Positions 10,651 to 22,370 of a stretch of 64,000 bases of DNA are shown piece by piece. The translations under genes and the position numbers were made by a program. Source of the stretch: Heloderma charlesbogerti. Its lineage: Eukaryota > Chordata > Lepidosauria > Squamata > Helodermatidae. The stretch spans positions 558,001-622,000 of the forward strand of contig JANEZZ010002667.1 in the NCBI GenBank assembly GCA_026122225.1, written 5' to 3'. Within the stretch, counting starts at the first letter, position 1; the number at the start of each line of letters is the position of its first letter. Below the pieces are notes generated by a model, which made no database searches, was not told where the DNA came from, and saw only the letters and a program-made list of their open reading frames with translations.

Positions 10651-12078
10651 CTAACCCACCCCAAATGCCTGCCTGAACAACCACGTTTTTAATGCGCTGC
10701 AGAAGCTCATTAAAGAGAGGGCATGGTGGAGTTCCCTAGGGAAGGAGTTCCGCAAAGTGGGGGCCACCACAGAGAAGTTCCCCTCCCTCGTCCCCACCAG
10801 TCTAGCTGTCCTGGCTGATGGGACAGAGAGAAGGCCATCCAAGGCTGATCTTGTTAAGCGGCCTGTCTGGTGTTGTTTGAGGTGCTCCGTAAGATAGGCT
10901 CGGCCGGAACCATATAGGGTTGTAAAGGTTAAAACCAACACCTTGAATTTGGCCTGGAAAACAACTGGTAACCAGTGCAACTCCTTCAGCACTGAAGTGA
11001 TGCGATCTCACTGGCGGCTGCCTTTTATCAGGCACATTCTATACCAGCAGCAGCTTCCGAACCGTCTTCAAGGGTAACCCCACGTAGAGTGCGTTACAGT
11101 AGTCTAAACGAGAGGAGACCAGGGCATGTACTACCGATGGGAGCAGATGGTCGGGAAGGTAGGAGCGCAGCTGCTGTATCAGATGGAGTTGGTACAGCAC
11201 TGTCCAGCTCACAGCTGACACCTGAGACTCCATGGAGAGCTGGGAGTCCAAAATGACTCCCAGGCTGCAGACCTGGTCTTTCAAGGGTAGCCATACCCCA
11301 TTCAACACCAGGTCAACATCCCCCAGCCTCCTCTTGTCTCCCACCAAAAGTACCTCGGTCTTTTCAGGGTTCAGCTTCAGCTTATTCTCCCCATTCAGCC
11401 ACTCACCATCTTCAGACATTTGGACAGGGATTCTACGGCCAACCTTGGTGACGATTTGAACGAGAGGTAGAGCTGCATGTCATCAGCATATTGATGACAC
11501 CGCACCCCAAACCTCCTGATGATAGCCCCCAGCGGTTTCACATAGATGTTAAATAGCATCGGGGAGAGGATGGAACCCTGTGGCTCCTCACAAGTGAGTG
11601 GCCATGGGTCCGAAACCTCCTCTCCCAGTGCTACCCTCTGGTACCTGCTGGAGAGGAAGGACCGGAACCACTGCAATACGGTGTCTCCAATGCCCAACCC
11701 CTCCAGGCAGTTCAGGAGGATACCGTGCTCAATGGTATCAAAAGCCACTGAGAGGTCGAGGAGAACAAGGAAGGAGCATTCACCCCTATCCAGAGCCCTC
11801 CTCATATCATCCACCAAGGTGACCAAGGCCGTTTCTGTCCCATGCCCAGGCCTGAAGCCCGACTGAAATGGATCTAGATAATCGGCTTCTTTCAAGTGTG
11901 CCTTCAACTGCATCTCCACCACCCGCTCAATCACCTTGCCCCAAAATGGCAGATTCGAGACTGGGCGAAAGTTGTTGAGAACTTGGGGATCCAAGGAGGG
12001 CTTCTTCAAGAGCGGTCTTATCACTGCCTCCTTGAGGACTGATGGCATCACTCCCTCCTCAAGGGAGGCGTTCACCAC
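10651..12078 (-). pseudogene. L2-like LINE reverse transcriptase, broken
   Basis: The frame 12078-11395 gives 227 residues of reverse transcriptase: [11 protein letters not shown] at about 35-45, the motif-A equivalent LLDLSVAFD at 106-114, [15 protein letters not shown] at 165-179 (where family members usually read GVPQGS) and the catalytic QYADD at 196-200. Downstream frames at 11419-11039 ([18 protein letters not shown]) and 10992-10651 (LHWLPVVFQAKFKVLVLTF) continue the conserved C-terminal region in other frames, so at least two frameshifts separate the parts. The catalytic aspartates are present, but the E for G/V changes before PQGS and the frame breaks mark a dead copy. An upstream segment at 12434-12072 carries a weak match to the region before the RT. 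Confidence 0.85.
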
Positions 12079-12394
12079 TGCCTGATCCCCTCACCCACTC
12101 TCTCTCTGCAGCCCATAATGAGCCAAGATGAGCAAGGATCAAGTAAGCAGGTGGTCGGCCGTACAGATGAAAGCACCTTGTCCACTTCATCATAAGGAAG
12201 AAGCTGGAACTGATCACACAAAACCAGTTTTCCACAGACTGCCTCTTGCTCACTAACTGTATCCACAGTGCATGGAATAACACTCCTAATCAGATCAATT
12301 TTATTCGCAAAGTGCCTTGCCAAGGCCTCACGGGAGGCCTTAGAATGCTCCAGCGGTTCTGGAGCCACTGGACCGACCAGGCTCCAGACCACTT

Positions 12395-12465
12395 GAAATG
12401 ATGAGAATTGTAGTCTAAAACATCTGGAGGGCACCAGGTTGGAGAAGGCTGCCCTATAGTATAGG
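12395..12465. repeat. hAT MITE fragment next to the L2-like 5' end
   Basis: The string 'gagaattgtagtctaaaacatctggagggcaccaggttgg' matches arms of the palindromic MITE family at 42838-42975. It marks the 5' truncation point of the L2-like LINE. Confidence 0.45.
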
Positions 12466-13857
12466 TCTCAGTGCAGATGCATGGTTACAAATATCCTCAC
12501 CATGTTTAGGATATAGGGAATGTGCTGTTGGTTTGCCAGTTCTTTCCTTTTTCCTTCTCATGTGAATTCCAACTCCCATTTCCATGGTGCAGCGTTATGT
12601 CTCTGCACTGATGTTAATCTTAACCATAGTTAAGAGATCAAAATATTATGTCTGCATGAGCTTTATGCCTTCTACTAACCAGAGAAACACTAATGGATTG
12701 TGAAAGGTAAGCAGACTGGATTATAACATATCAAGGGGGAAGTTCGTCATGAAGGACTGTCTATTTGTATACTATGTCTTGCCAAACCGTACTGAATTCT
12801 ATAACTAAACAATGGAATTCTCTGACTAAACAATAATTACTGAATTCAGCGGGTACAGGAATGCTTGCAAGAGCAAGCTCATTGCAGCAGAATTAAAGGC
12901 TTGATAGGATTCTGTTGTCATGGCAGTCAAAAATTGAGTGTTTTGTATGGGTTGCTCTAGGAGTATTAAAGAAATTAACTGCTTCTCTTAATGACAAATT
13001 TTAGACATTTTGGTTCACCCTTCCATGGTTCAATGGGCATTTTAAATTGCCTGTGCGTTTTCCAATTTGTGTAGTGTGATTTAAGATGCTCATAAATTAT
13101 TTTTTTTCAATATTTCACATCTAAAATATTCACATCTACTCTGTTGGGAGAGTGCACTGATTTTGGGACTCCAGAGTGTCTGTCTATGGTGTTCGCTGAG
13201 TGTGCAGCAAACTGCATTTATCTTGTTTGTGAATATGACCATTGGTTCTTTTACTTGTAATTGGTACAGCGTGTTAAGATGCTGTACCAATATACAATTT
13301 TTTTACAAAATTGAAAATGTAATTTTCAGCATGTTAAGATATTTTCACAATGAAGTGAAAGGTATATAAAACTTAAAGTAGGAAATGGGTTTAGAAAATG
13401 AAGGTAACTTAAAAACATATAATGTTCTGAAGTCAAATCCTGTGAAATAATTAGCCAATAGGGTTTGTGGCTTCAGAGCAGGCTCTCGAGAGCATTCAGA
13501 AAAACATGTTGTTAGTAGTAGATACCTATCTGCAACCACATAATTACTATTTCTTTTAATAGGATGTTATGTATATGTATGTATTTCCTTGATTGCTTCA
13601 CAGTTGTGTTGGTTTGGTACCATGTAGTGCTATTGGAGAAACACTAGAGAAGATAGCAGTTTGCTTTCGCCTGCTGATTGGAGGAAGTAACCAAACTAAG
13701 GGAGTACATTATTATACAGCATTCCTAGTCTAAGGTAATCCAATTCTGTCCTTGTGGTGATGGGTGGGTGGGTGGGGATTGCATCTAGGCATTTACCATG
13801 GCTAACATCTTTCTCTGGATGACATTTTCAAGCCCTGCTGCTGAACAGCTTCTAAGA

Positions 13858-13990
13858 CAGAGGTCCCCAACCTTTTTGGACTCACAGCCACATTTGGAAA
13901 TTTGAGAAATTGATGTGGGTGCCACCACAAAATGGATCCCACGGTGGTTGCAGCTAGTCTCATAATGGCTGTTGGGGGGGCCTGGCTAGT
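13858..13990 (+). repeat. hAT-derived repeat fragment
   Basis: Begins CAGAGGTCCCCAACCTTTTTGG, a start typical of hAT MITEs in amniotes, followed by 'ctcacagccacatttgg' and 'gtgccaccacaaaatgg'. A similar start (CTCTCCAACCTTTTAGG) is at 2837. The other terminus is not clear. Confidence 0.4.
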
Positions 13991-14524
13991 CAAGAGGTGG
14001 TGGTGGGGAAAGAAATAGCGAGGCTAGAGGCTATGAGGGAGGAGAAAATAGCAAGGTAGATAGGAGAGAAAGAGTAAGGCTAGAGGCTAGAAAGAAAGAA
14101 GGAAGACTGCCCTAACATTTTCCAAGGTTTTTCTTAAAACTATTTTTTTGAAGGGGGCAGGGAGGGGAGAGCTTTGTGGGCACCATTGGAGGCCCCGTGG
14201 GGTTTAGTGCTACATGAACGAGCCTAGCCTCCTCCTACAACACAGTTTGTCACAATCCAAAGAAGCATGCAAGTGATGCAGCTAGTTCCATGTAGCTTTG
14301 GACTTGTTGTTCTCAAAAGGCGACCCCCCATACCATGTTTGGAACTCCTAGAGTTCAAAACACTGTTTCTCATATAGCACAGTGATCTGCTGTTCAAAAG
14401 AAACAGTGAATCAAAAAATGACCCCCAAATTCTGTACTACCCCTTGGGTGCACTTAAAATATGTATTTGGATCATCACCTCATTTCTCAACTACAAATTG
14501 CATTTGTGAGTGCATGATATATCA

Positions 14525-14570
14525 TACACACACACACACACACACACGTACGTGTGTGTGTATATGTGTA

Positions 14571-14602
<32 letters not shown>

Positions 14603-14615
14603 GAGGGAGAGAGAG
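14525..14615. repeat. Compound CA/TG/TA microsatellite
   Basis: A (CA)n run, then CGTACG, then (TG)n with TATA interruptions, (TA)n and a GA-rich end. The CA and TG halves are complementary around CGTACG and can fold back. Confidence 0.95.
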
Positions 14616-15181
14616 GGAGGCTAATAACAGAGTATTAAAATATATATTTTAAGGTAAACGTGTTGGCTTTTGGCCTCATAATTTCTAAGGCAAAAGGGTA
14701 TAATCCAAGTCTGGCCCTGATTGTCAAGTAAATACTAAATATATTTTTCAGAATCTCTCCCTCCAGTATTTTTTTTGCATGTTTTAAAAATTTTCAGAAA
14801 TGCTATATCTTTTGGTGTGCTTTTGTGTTAGTCATCCAAATTATTACATATTTGAAAGATGAAGACTGATATATTGTTTGTAGATAAATTGCACTGGGAA
14901 TTTTCTTAGACCACATATAAACATATTAATTTAACTAAACTGAATATTTGCTCATGATCATATACTGTGAACTGTCCTGATTTAGTTTCAGGCCATAACT
15001 GTTTTTTTTTTTTTTTAAAGAATCCTATAATTAGAACTTGTTGATATATTGGTGCAACCTGTTTAGTTGCTCAAGCATAAGCTGTACTCTAAAATTGATA
15101 AAACAGCTTGCAGGGGGGAATTGGCAAGCAAAGATGTTAAAATCAAGGCCCATAGCACCATTTGTAGACTATAGAGCTTAA

Positions 15182-15290
15182 GGGTGCAATCCTATGCATG
15201 CTTAGATAGAAATAGGTCCTACAGTTTCCAGCATCCCCCAGCCAGCCATATTAGACTTATTTCTGTCTAAACATGCATAGGATTGTACCC
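15182..15290. repeat. Palindromic MITE with TAA target duplication
   Basis: Ends GGGTGCAATCCTATGCATG and CATGCATAGGATTGTACCC are inverted repeats; TAA flanks both sides (15179-15181, 15291-15293). Inner arms contain 'aggtcctacagtttccagcat'. Related copies at 27711-27850 and 35836-35937. A 3-bp TWA duplication is typical of PIF/Harbinger elements; the assignment is inference. Confidence 0.6.
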
Positions 15291-16189
15291 TAAATGCCTT
15301 ATTCAAATAATGTATCACTCGTCTCCTAAACTACTGAATAACAACTTATTCCAGCTTTGTGAAATGGATGAATTTCTGATTTCCTATTCAAATAGATTCT
15401 ACTGGGTTGAAAATATACATGGAAATGATGAAGCAAACTGGAGAGAAACCTAATCATCATGTTCTTCCAACCTCTTGAATTGCATGAAATGATGATGAGG
15501 TAAGAAAATAACATGAATGGGGATTACTATGCTATTAAATTTGATAAGCAGAATATCTCGCTGTGGAACTCTTGTGAACTGTAATGTGTGAACACCTCCC
15601 CTAGTTTCTTGCCTTGAGTGCAGGAGGCCAGCTGGTATGGGGAAGGCTTTTCCCTTCATGGCCAGGAGACAGTCATGCCCGAATATCAGAGGCAACCAAA
15701 AGGGATATAGGAGCCGCAAAGCCTCACCAGCAGTTTCCCCTGACATGGCGGCCAGAGAGGTTGACTGCAGAGAACCATGGCCTCACAATCCAAAGCTCCA
15801 GGGTAGACACCAAATCGAAGGCCACGCTAGCATGAGTCCCATTTTTGGGGAGACTGCTCTTCATTGACTCTCTGGGCGTGTTCCTTGTAGAAATCAAGGA
15901 CAAGAAAAAGACCATGACCAACACTCAGACGAAAGAATTCAGAGGTGCCCCCAGATAGCCAAAATAATTTCCTCCCTCTCCACCAATTATGTACCCAGAG
16001 ACCCCAAATCAATATGGCTTTAGCCCTCCAAACCCAAATCCAACTTGGACAGCCATAGGCAAAACAAGAAGCCAACATCCTCATGACTGGCCAGACTGTT
16101 GGACTTCTCAGGTGTTTGGAGACAATCAAGAGGGCTATACCCTAGAGTTCTAAAATATCCAGAGAGACAAGTTCTTTCCTATGTTTCAG

Positions 16190-17260
16190 CTATGGGATGA
16201 AACAGTTTAAATTCCATGCCCTCCCATTCAGCCTGGTATCGGTTCCCAGAGTGTTCGCAAATATCTTTGTGGCTCTTCTCAGATCCAAAAAACTACAGTC
16301 TTCCATACCTATATGATCTACTGATCAATGAAAAGAATAGCACCCATCACCATCACAGTCTCTTCTACACTTGACGGTGCTACTCAACACATGCAGGGAC
16401 AGGATGTTTCTGTCCCCAGAATGCGAGATCTCGGTGAGCCGGCTGGCACTGCAGCTGAAGGCCAGAGCCCACCTTCAGAAGCTGGCAAGACTTTTGGCAT
16501 GATAACCTCCTGCTAGGACTCTGTCCAGTGGGTGAGACTCCACTCATGACTTATCTCTTGGACTTCCAGATGGAAATCACAAACAACCTCAGTCCTGAGG
16601 TGGCAGTGCCCACCAATGTCTGATGCTTCCTAAGGTCGTGGTACAAAACATCCAACATGGCAAAGGGGATATGCAGATGTGCCAGCCTGACTGGGGAGCC
16701 ATCTGCAGCAAATTCTGCACCCAGGGGCACATGATCAGAGGGAGAGTCCAGATCAGTATCAGTCTTCTGGAACTTAGGGCTTCTGGCTTGTCCTCTTGCA
16801 CTTTGCATGCTATCTACAGGGTCTTTATATCCTGATAAGAACCAATAACATTGTGGCAAAGGCCTAAAGAATAAGCAGGGGGGCATGAGATCCAGAACCC
16901 TGATGAAGGAGGCCATGGCAAGTGAGAACAGATACACCTTCAGTCCATCAGAGCAGAGCATCTGAAGGGTCCCCGACCAATTGGCTCAGTCACCAAGATC
17001 TGGACCCAGGACAATGGTCCTTCCATCTGGAATCATTCAAAGAGGTGACCAAGTGCTTAAGGTCATCATGCTTCAACCTCTACACAACCCCCCACCCCAC
17101 AATGCTCTCCTGCCAAGATTCGCAACAAGATACCATGAATGTTCAGAGATGTTGGGTGCTCTGACCTCAGTGTGGCCCAAAGGGCTCCTATATGCCTTCC
17201 CTCCTTTTCCCTTGATCTCCATGGCTTTCCACAGGACCAAGGAATACACTTTAGATGCAT
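16190..17260 (+). pseudogene. DIRS reverse transcriptase/RNase H remnant
   Basis: Translated remnants on the + strand read 'YGMKQFKFHALPFSLVSVPR' (RT region before the catalytic box), followed by a corrupted YLYDLLINEK where DIRS proteins have YLDDLLI. Further on, 'TNNIVAKA' resembles the RNase H active-site strand with one D changed to N, then 'LSHQDLDPGQWSFHLE' and 'GLLYAFPPFPLISMAF' match the conserved segment after RNase H in DIRS/Ngaro-type polymerases. Stops occur throughout, so this cannot be expressed. The family call rests on motif recognition. Confidence 0.7.
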
Positions 17261-17388
17261 GTAGGGCAGTAAAGGTCTCTCCAGACAGGACCAAAACACA
17301 TAGATTGCACAGCAACATATCCATCTCAGTGGGGAGGAAGATTCCCACCTCCTTTCTTTCTGGTTGCCTTAGGGAATACTTTCCCAGG

Positions 17389-18190
17389 TTTCAGCGGTGG
17401 CCAGGAGTGCATTTGCACAGTTAAAACTAGTGCACCAGCTGTGCCCTTTCTTTGAGATGTCTGACTTGGCCACAGTGACACAGGCCTTAGTTACATCCTG
17501 TTTGGATTACTGTAACACGCTCTATGTGGGGCTGCCTTTGAAGAGTGCTTGGAAACTTCAATTGGTTCAAAGAGCTGCTGCCAGACTGTTGACTGGGGCT
17601 GGCTACAGGGAGCATACAACTCCCCTGTTAAAACAGCTTCACTGGCTTCCAGTCTGTTTCTGGGCACAATTCAAAGTGCTGGTCATTACCTATAAAGCCC
17701 TATATGGCTTGGGTCCAGGTTATCTGAAAGATCATATTCTCCCCTATGAGCCTGCTCGTGCCCTGGGATCCTCAGGGGAGGCATGTCTCGTGGTCCCGCC
17801 ACCATCACAGGCTTGCCTGGTAGGAACGCAGGAGAGGGCCTTCTCGTTGGCTGCCCCAAGGCTGTGGAACTCCCTTCCCAAGGAGGCAAGAGTGGCACCC
17901 CTCTTGGTAAGTTTTTGCAGCCAGGCAAAAACTTCTTTGTTCCAGCAGGCCTTTGGGGGATAGTCTGGACCTGTGAGAATATGATGGATTGATACTATTG
18001 CTTATATTGTTGTTGTCTTTTTAAATTCTAAAATGTTATACAATTTTAAAATTATTGATGATTTAATTATATTTTGAACTTCTGTATATTTCTATTTATA
18101 TGTTTTAACTGTACAAGTTTTTAATGTTGTAAAGCCACGTTGAGTCCCAGTATTGGGAAAAAGGTGGGATATAAATAAATATCATCATGA
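17389..18190 (+). mobile_element. L2-like LINE 3' end inserted in DIRS
   Basis: The frame 17397-17963 (188 residues) is the conserved C-terminal part of the L2/CR1-group RT protein: VTSCLDYCNTLYVGLPLK, LVQRAAARLLTGAGYREH, LHWLPVCFWAQFKVLVITYKAL and RAFSLAAPRLWNSLPKEAR, ending AFGG-stop. About 220 bp of 3' UTR follow, ending in 'gggatataaataaat'. It is 5'-truncated, missing the catalytic RT core. The C-terminal frame is uninterrupted, so this copy is younger than its DIRS host. Confidence 0.85.
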
Positions 18191-18859
18191 TAATATATTG
18201 TGCTAGCTTGTTCCTCTAGCAACCTGACTGTACCAGAGGGGATCCCATTCAGTCAGAGGAATGGCAGCGTTAGCAGCCTTCTGGGAATGAGGCCCCCTAG
18301 AGGAGATTTGCAGGGAAGCCACTTGGTCCTCCATCCACACATTCACAAGGCACTACAAGGTTAACATCTCCTCTTCAGCGGGGACCTTTGGTAGGTGCAT
18401 CCTCCAAAGAATCTGTCCCCTTTAGAGAGTATTGGCGTCAGGGGTCAGTTGGCTCTCTCTTGGATGTACTGCTTTTCTACATTCCCAACACTAACTGGCC
18501 TCCTGCACTCAAGGCGAGAAACAGAAATTCTCAACCTACTGGTTCTTTTTGAGTGAAGGAGGCCAGGTAGGCTCATCCTGGAGCTGGTCCCCCTTGGAGG
18601 AGGGCTTAATCCTTTCCTGGGGTTACTTTCCTTATTGCCTCGGCTTACTGAGCCATTCCAAATACCACCTCAACATGGAAAGCAACCAAGGGCAGAATAC
18701 TGAGGACTCCCCAGTCTTGAGATCAGATTGGATCATGCACAGTTCAGCTGAAAACATCACTGGCAATTCTGGGAGAGGCTCTGCCTCCTGCAGAAGTGGA
18801 ATCAGGCTAGATCTACACTACTGCTTTATAGCGCTGTTGAAGTGCACATTACACATTTG

Positions 18860-21430
18860 ATATATTTTATTTTATTATTTTTATTTAAAACATTTGTATC
18901 CTGCCCTATATCATTAAGCTTTCAGGGCGACATACAGATAAAAGCAATTTAAACAGTATAAAACAATAAACAATTTAAACAGCTGAAAACATATTAAACC
19001 ATTAAACAAGTTAATACCAATTAAAATCTAAAACAATACAACAATTAAAACAGTGTACAACTTTAGGGAATGCATTTAGCCCTCAAAGGCTTTGGTAAAA
19101 AGCCATGTTTTAACTTGGTGCCGAAATGAAACCAATGTATGCACCATTTGGGCCTCCAAGGGGAGGGCATTCCACAAATGGAGTGGCACAGCAGAGAAGG
19201 CCCTCTCCCACATCCCACTATAATGCATGTCTCGCACTGCTGGAAGAGGAAGGCCCTTCCAACAGATCTCAGTCCTTAGGCAGGCATATATAGGGAGAGG
19301 CACTCCCTCAAATATTGCAGTCCCAAGCTGCTTAGGGCTTTAAATGTCATCACCAGAACCTTGAATTCCGACCAGAAGCATTGGCAGCCAGTGCAATTCC
19401 TTTGAAACTGGTGTTATATGATCTTTACAAGATGTTCCCATCAGCAGTCTAGCTGCTGCATTTTGCACTAGCTGCAACTTCCGAGTCGTCTTCCAGGGCA
19501 GCCCCATGTAAAGTGCATTGCAGTAGTCTAATCAGGAAGTTACCATTGCGTGTGGTAATTACTGTGGCTAGGTTACCCTGTCCAGGAAAGGCCATAGTTG
19601 GCGAATCAGCTGAAGCTGGCCCCAGGTACTCCGGGGCACCGAGTCCACCTGGGGCTCCAGTGACAGGAAAGGATCTAGGAATACTCCCGAGCTATACACC
19701 TGCTCCTTCATGGGGAGTGCAGCCCCATCCAGGACAGGTCACTTACCCAGTTCCTGGACTGTGGAACCACCAATCCACAGAGTTTCTGTCTTGTCAGGAT
19801 TTAGCTTCAGTTTATTGGCCCTCATCCAGCCCATTATAGCCTTCAGGCACTGGTCCAGTACCCTCACCTCCTCAGCTGATGACAAGGAGAAATAGAGCTG
19901 AGCATCATCAGTGTACTGGTGACACTCCACCCCAAAACTCCTAATGACCTCACCCAACGGCTTCATATAGATGTTGAACAGCATGAGGGATAGAATAGAA
20001 CCCTGTAGCACAGCTTAATAGCCATGGGGTAGAACAGGAATCCCCCAGTACCACTCTCTGGAATTGGTCCTGCAGGTAGGAGCGGAACCACTGTAACCCA
20101 ATGCCCCCAACTCCCATGTTGCAGAGCTCATCCAGTAAGATACCATGATCAATGGTGTCAAAAGCTGCTGAGAGACCCAGGAGGATCAACAGGGTAGCAC
20201 TCCCCCTGTCTTTCACCCAGAGTAGGTCATCACTCAGAGCAACCAAGGCTGTTTCAGTGCCGTACTCTGGCCTGAAGCCAGACTGAAATATGTCCAAAGA
20301 ATCAGTTTCCTCCAAGAACATCTGAAGCTGCCCAGCCACCACATGCTCAAGCACCTTGCCCCCAAAGGGGATATTACCAATGGGGCGATAGTTCTGACAT
20401 ACCTCTGGACCAGGGAGTAGGGATGGTGGAGAATTTCTCCCCGAATCTTCGGGAGGCCGAGCGCCGACGCATTCGGCCCCCCGAAGTTGGTTGGGAAATT
20501 CTCCGCTGGCCCCCTGCCCCCCCCGGGATGGGACTTACCTTCGGCGAATGTCCCTCTCGGCGGTGGGTCCCGGCGGCGTTTCGTCGCGGGCGGGGGTGGC
20601 GGCCGGTCTCCCGACCGGCTGCTGCCGCTGCCATTGCAAAAAAAAAAAACTAAAGTAAAAAAAACAAAAAACACCCGTGATAGGCTACATAACGATTTAC
20701 GTAGCCTATCACGGCTAGATTTCCAAAGTCAGCCGTGATAGGCTACGTAAATCGTCATGTAGCCTATCACGGGTGACTTTGAAAAAGAAAAAAGTGCGTA
20801 AGCAAATGGTGGCGCCCATGGGGCGCCGCCATTTGCGTTCCTTAGTTTGGCACGTCTAGTCTACGTAAAGATTTACATAGACTACGGCGAAAATAAGGGC
20901 ACGCTATTTGCGTTGCCCTTATTTTTGCCGTAGTCTACGTAAATCTTTACGTAGACTAGACGTGCCAAAATAAGGAACGCAAATGGCGGCACCCCATGGG
21001 CGCCGCCATTTGCATACGCGCTTTTTTTTTTTTTTTCTAAAGTCACCCGTGATAGGCTACATGACGATTTACGTAGCCTATCACGGCTGACTTTGGAAAT
21101 CTAGCTATGATAGGCTACGTAAATCGTCACGTAGCCTATCACAGGGTCTTTTTTTTTTTAACTTTTTGTTTCGCGGCCGGGGAGACGGGGCGCTTCTCCC
21201 CGGCCTGAATTTCGGCCGGGCGAGGTGGGGCGCCTCCCCCCCCGGCCTGAATTTCGGCCGGGCGAGGCAGGACGCCTCCCCCCCCTCGCCTGAACTTCAG
21301 GGGGGAAAGCGAAGCGCCTCCCCCCCACCGCGAAGCCAAGCTGCGAAAAGATAAGTGACTTTCGTACATCCCTACCAGGGAGGCCCTCTTCAGGAGAGGG
21401 TTTGCTACAGCCTCTTTCAAGGCTGTAGTA
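18860..21430 (-). mobile_element. L2-like LINE, 5'-truncated, split by a multi-hairpin element
   Basis: The minus-strand copy has its 3' tail at about 18860-18900 ('tttattttattattttt'), a 3' UTR, C-terminal frame 19303-19076 (RAFSAVPLHLWNALPLEAQ), RT frames 20011-19739 (HQYTDDAQLYFSL; YADD changed to YTDD) and 20354-19950 (FQSGFRPEYGTETALVALSDDL, LLGLSAAFDTIDHGILLDEL). The 5' part continues at 21375-21430 beyond the hAT-like insertion at 20418-21374. In-frame stops and the changed catalytic box mark it as dead. Confidence 0.82.
20418..21374 (-). mobile_element. hAT-like multi-hairpin element, copy 2 (957 bp)
   Basis: Perfect 8-bp duplication CCAGGGAG (20410-20417 and 21375-21382). Ends TAGGGATGG and TACATCCCTA. 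Opposite orientation to copy 1: here the CpG-rich ATGGCGGC arm with the AAGGTAAGT donor is on the left, minus strand. The core, about 20669-21150, is a palindrome of palindromes with four GTGATAGGCTACGTAA hairpins and two TAGTCTACGTAAA hairpins centred near 20905. Other arm: GGCCGGG(C/A)GAGG-type tandem units (about 21175-21300). Confidence 0.87.
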
Positions 21431-21499
21431 CACCTTACAGTACCGCTTTTGTAGTGTTATTTCTTGCTTATTCCACATTTTATTCCATTTGGGTTGGGT

Positions 21500-21645
21500 T
21501 AGGATATTTTTAGAAATATGATGTTTTTAATGTAGAATTTTATTGTTTAAAACTGTTTCTATTGTTGTACATCGCCCAGAGTGGCTAGATGACAACCCAG
21601 ATGGGCGATTCATAAATTTAATGAATAAATAAATAATAAATAAAA
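21500..21645 (+). repeat. L2-like LINE 3' tail
   Basis: Contains 'gtacatcgcccagagtggc' then 'acaacccagatgggcgattcataaat' and a (TAAA)n tail. It is the plus-strand counterpart of the tail seen at 6463-6533. Only the 3' UTR is present. Confidence 0.7.
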
Positions 21646-21774
21646 CATTGTCTAAAATACTGCAACAAATGTCATTGCATGTCCTACGAGGTATAAATGC
21701 ACAAGAGGGATATAGCGTTACCATGATGGGATCATAATGATATGACACAAGGTGTAGATCTGGCCTCAGACTGT

Positions 21775-21870
21775 GCCTCCTGGTCCAAGAGGGCAGGGCC
21801 TTCACAAACGCTGGCTGGTCTCCTTCACCCGAGAAAGAAATTCACTGGTAAGTACAGAATTTCTGTTTTT
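21775..21870 (-). repeat. DIRS inverted-repeat fragment
   Basis: Read on the minus strand, AAACAGAAATTCTG, then GGGTGAAGGAGACCAG, matches + strand 18522-18570 (AAACAGAAATTCTC, GAGTGAAGGAGGCCAG) next to the right end of the DIRS element. It is probably the displaced continuation of the DIRS terminal region, separated by the L2-like insertion at 18860-21430. Confidence 0.5.
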
Positions 21871-22126
21871 TGTTAATATCAGTGTTTGTGGTAAAGTTAC
21901 ATAATTTTGATAGAAAGTTCACAAATCAAAATCTGCAGTTCTGTAAAATGCTGCTGCATTGGTAAGTTATGGGGGAAACCTTCGCATAGGTGGTCCTCTG
22001 GATTATGGGCAAATGCAGAACTTGAAACTGTTGTGCAGGCATGTCACTCATAATTTCATGCATATCTGATGCTAATTAGCACTGAAAGCGTTAATATATT
22101 TAATTGGTAGATTAATCAGCTCTATT

Positions 22127-22196
22127 CTCTCTCTCTCTCTTTCTCTCACACACCCACACACACGTGTGCGTGCGCGCGCACACACACACACACGAG
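22127..22196. repeat. CT/CA/CG compound microsatellite
   Basis: (CT)n, then (CA)n, a GTGTGCGTGCGCGCGC block and (CA)n again. Alternating purine-pyrimidine sequence with Z-DNA potential. Confidence 0.95.
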
Positions 22197-22370
22197 TTCA
22201 GCTCCCAGCTCAGTATTTGATAGGGAAATAAGGACGCTTAAAGATTACTTTTCCTTTAAAGCTTAGCAGATAGTTTGCACTTTGGGATGCAAGCACTACA
22301 GCTTTCCTGCTAGCCCAGTAGACTTCGTTACCTTGAACTTCCACAAATCCCTCACCAAAGGACTTCTGAG

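Larger units (their letters stand above)
6463..12400 (-). mobile_element. L2-like LINE, 5'-truncated, split by a BovB insertion
   Basis: On the minus strand the element runs from about 12400 down to 10584 and resumes at 6533-6463. The 3' tail at 6533-6463 ends in TAAATAAATAAA-type repeats after an 'agagtggctgggttaccagcc...gggtgat' 3' UTR signature. The gap 6534-10583 is exactly a BovB element with an 11-bp near-perfect duplication of L2 sequence on each side. The reverse-transcriptase part is described separately. The 5' half with the endonuclease is missing. Assignment to the L2/CR1 group rests on RT motifs and the 3' tail; the exact subfamily is not determined. Confidence 0.8.
15600..18560 (+). 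mobile_element. Decayed DIRS-type retrotransposon
   Basis: The left end near 15603 (GCCTTGAGTGCAGGAGGCCAG) is repeated in inverted form near 18496-18516 (CTGGCCTCCTGCACTCAAGGC), as expected for DIRS inverted terminal repeats rather than direct LTRs. Plus-strand coding remnants occur in DIRS order: RT (PFSLVSVPRVFANI at about 16228-16269, then a decayed YLDDLLI), RNase H and linker region (LLYAFPPFPLI at about 17187-17219), and a tyrosine-recombinase C-terminus (EICREATWSSIHTFTRHYK at about 18305-18362). Many stops and frameshifts; most of the recombinase is missing. An L2-like 3' end interrupts it at about 17389-18190. Confidence 0.78.

Noticed and set aside
20234..20674. A frame joining L2-like and hAT-like sequence as a fusion gene
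   Set aside because: The junction is the 8-bp target duplication at 20410-20417; the fusion is an accident of insertion.
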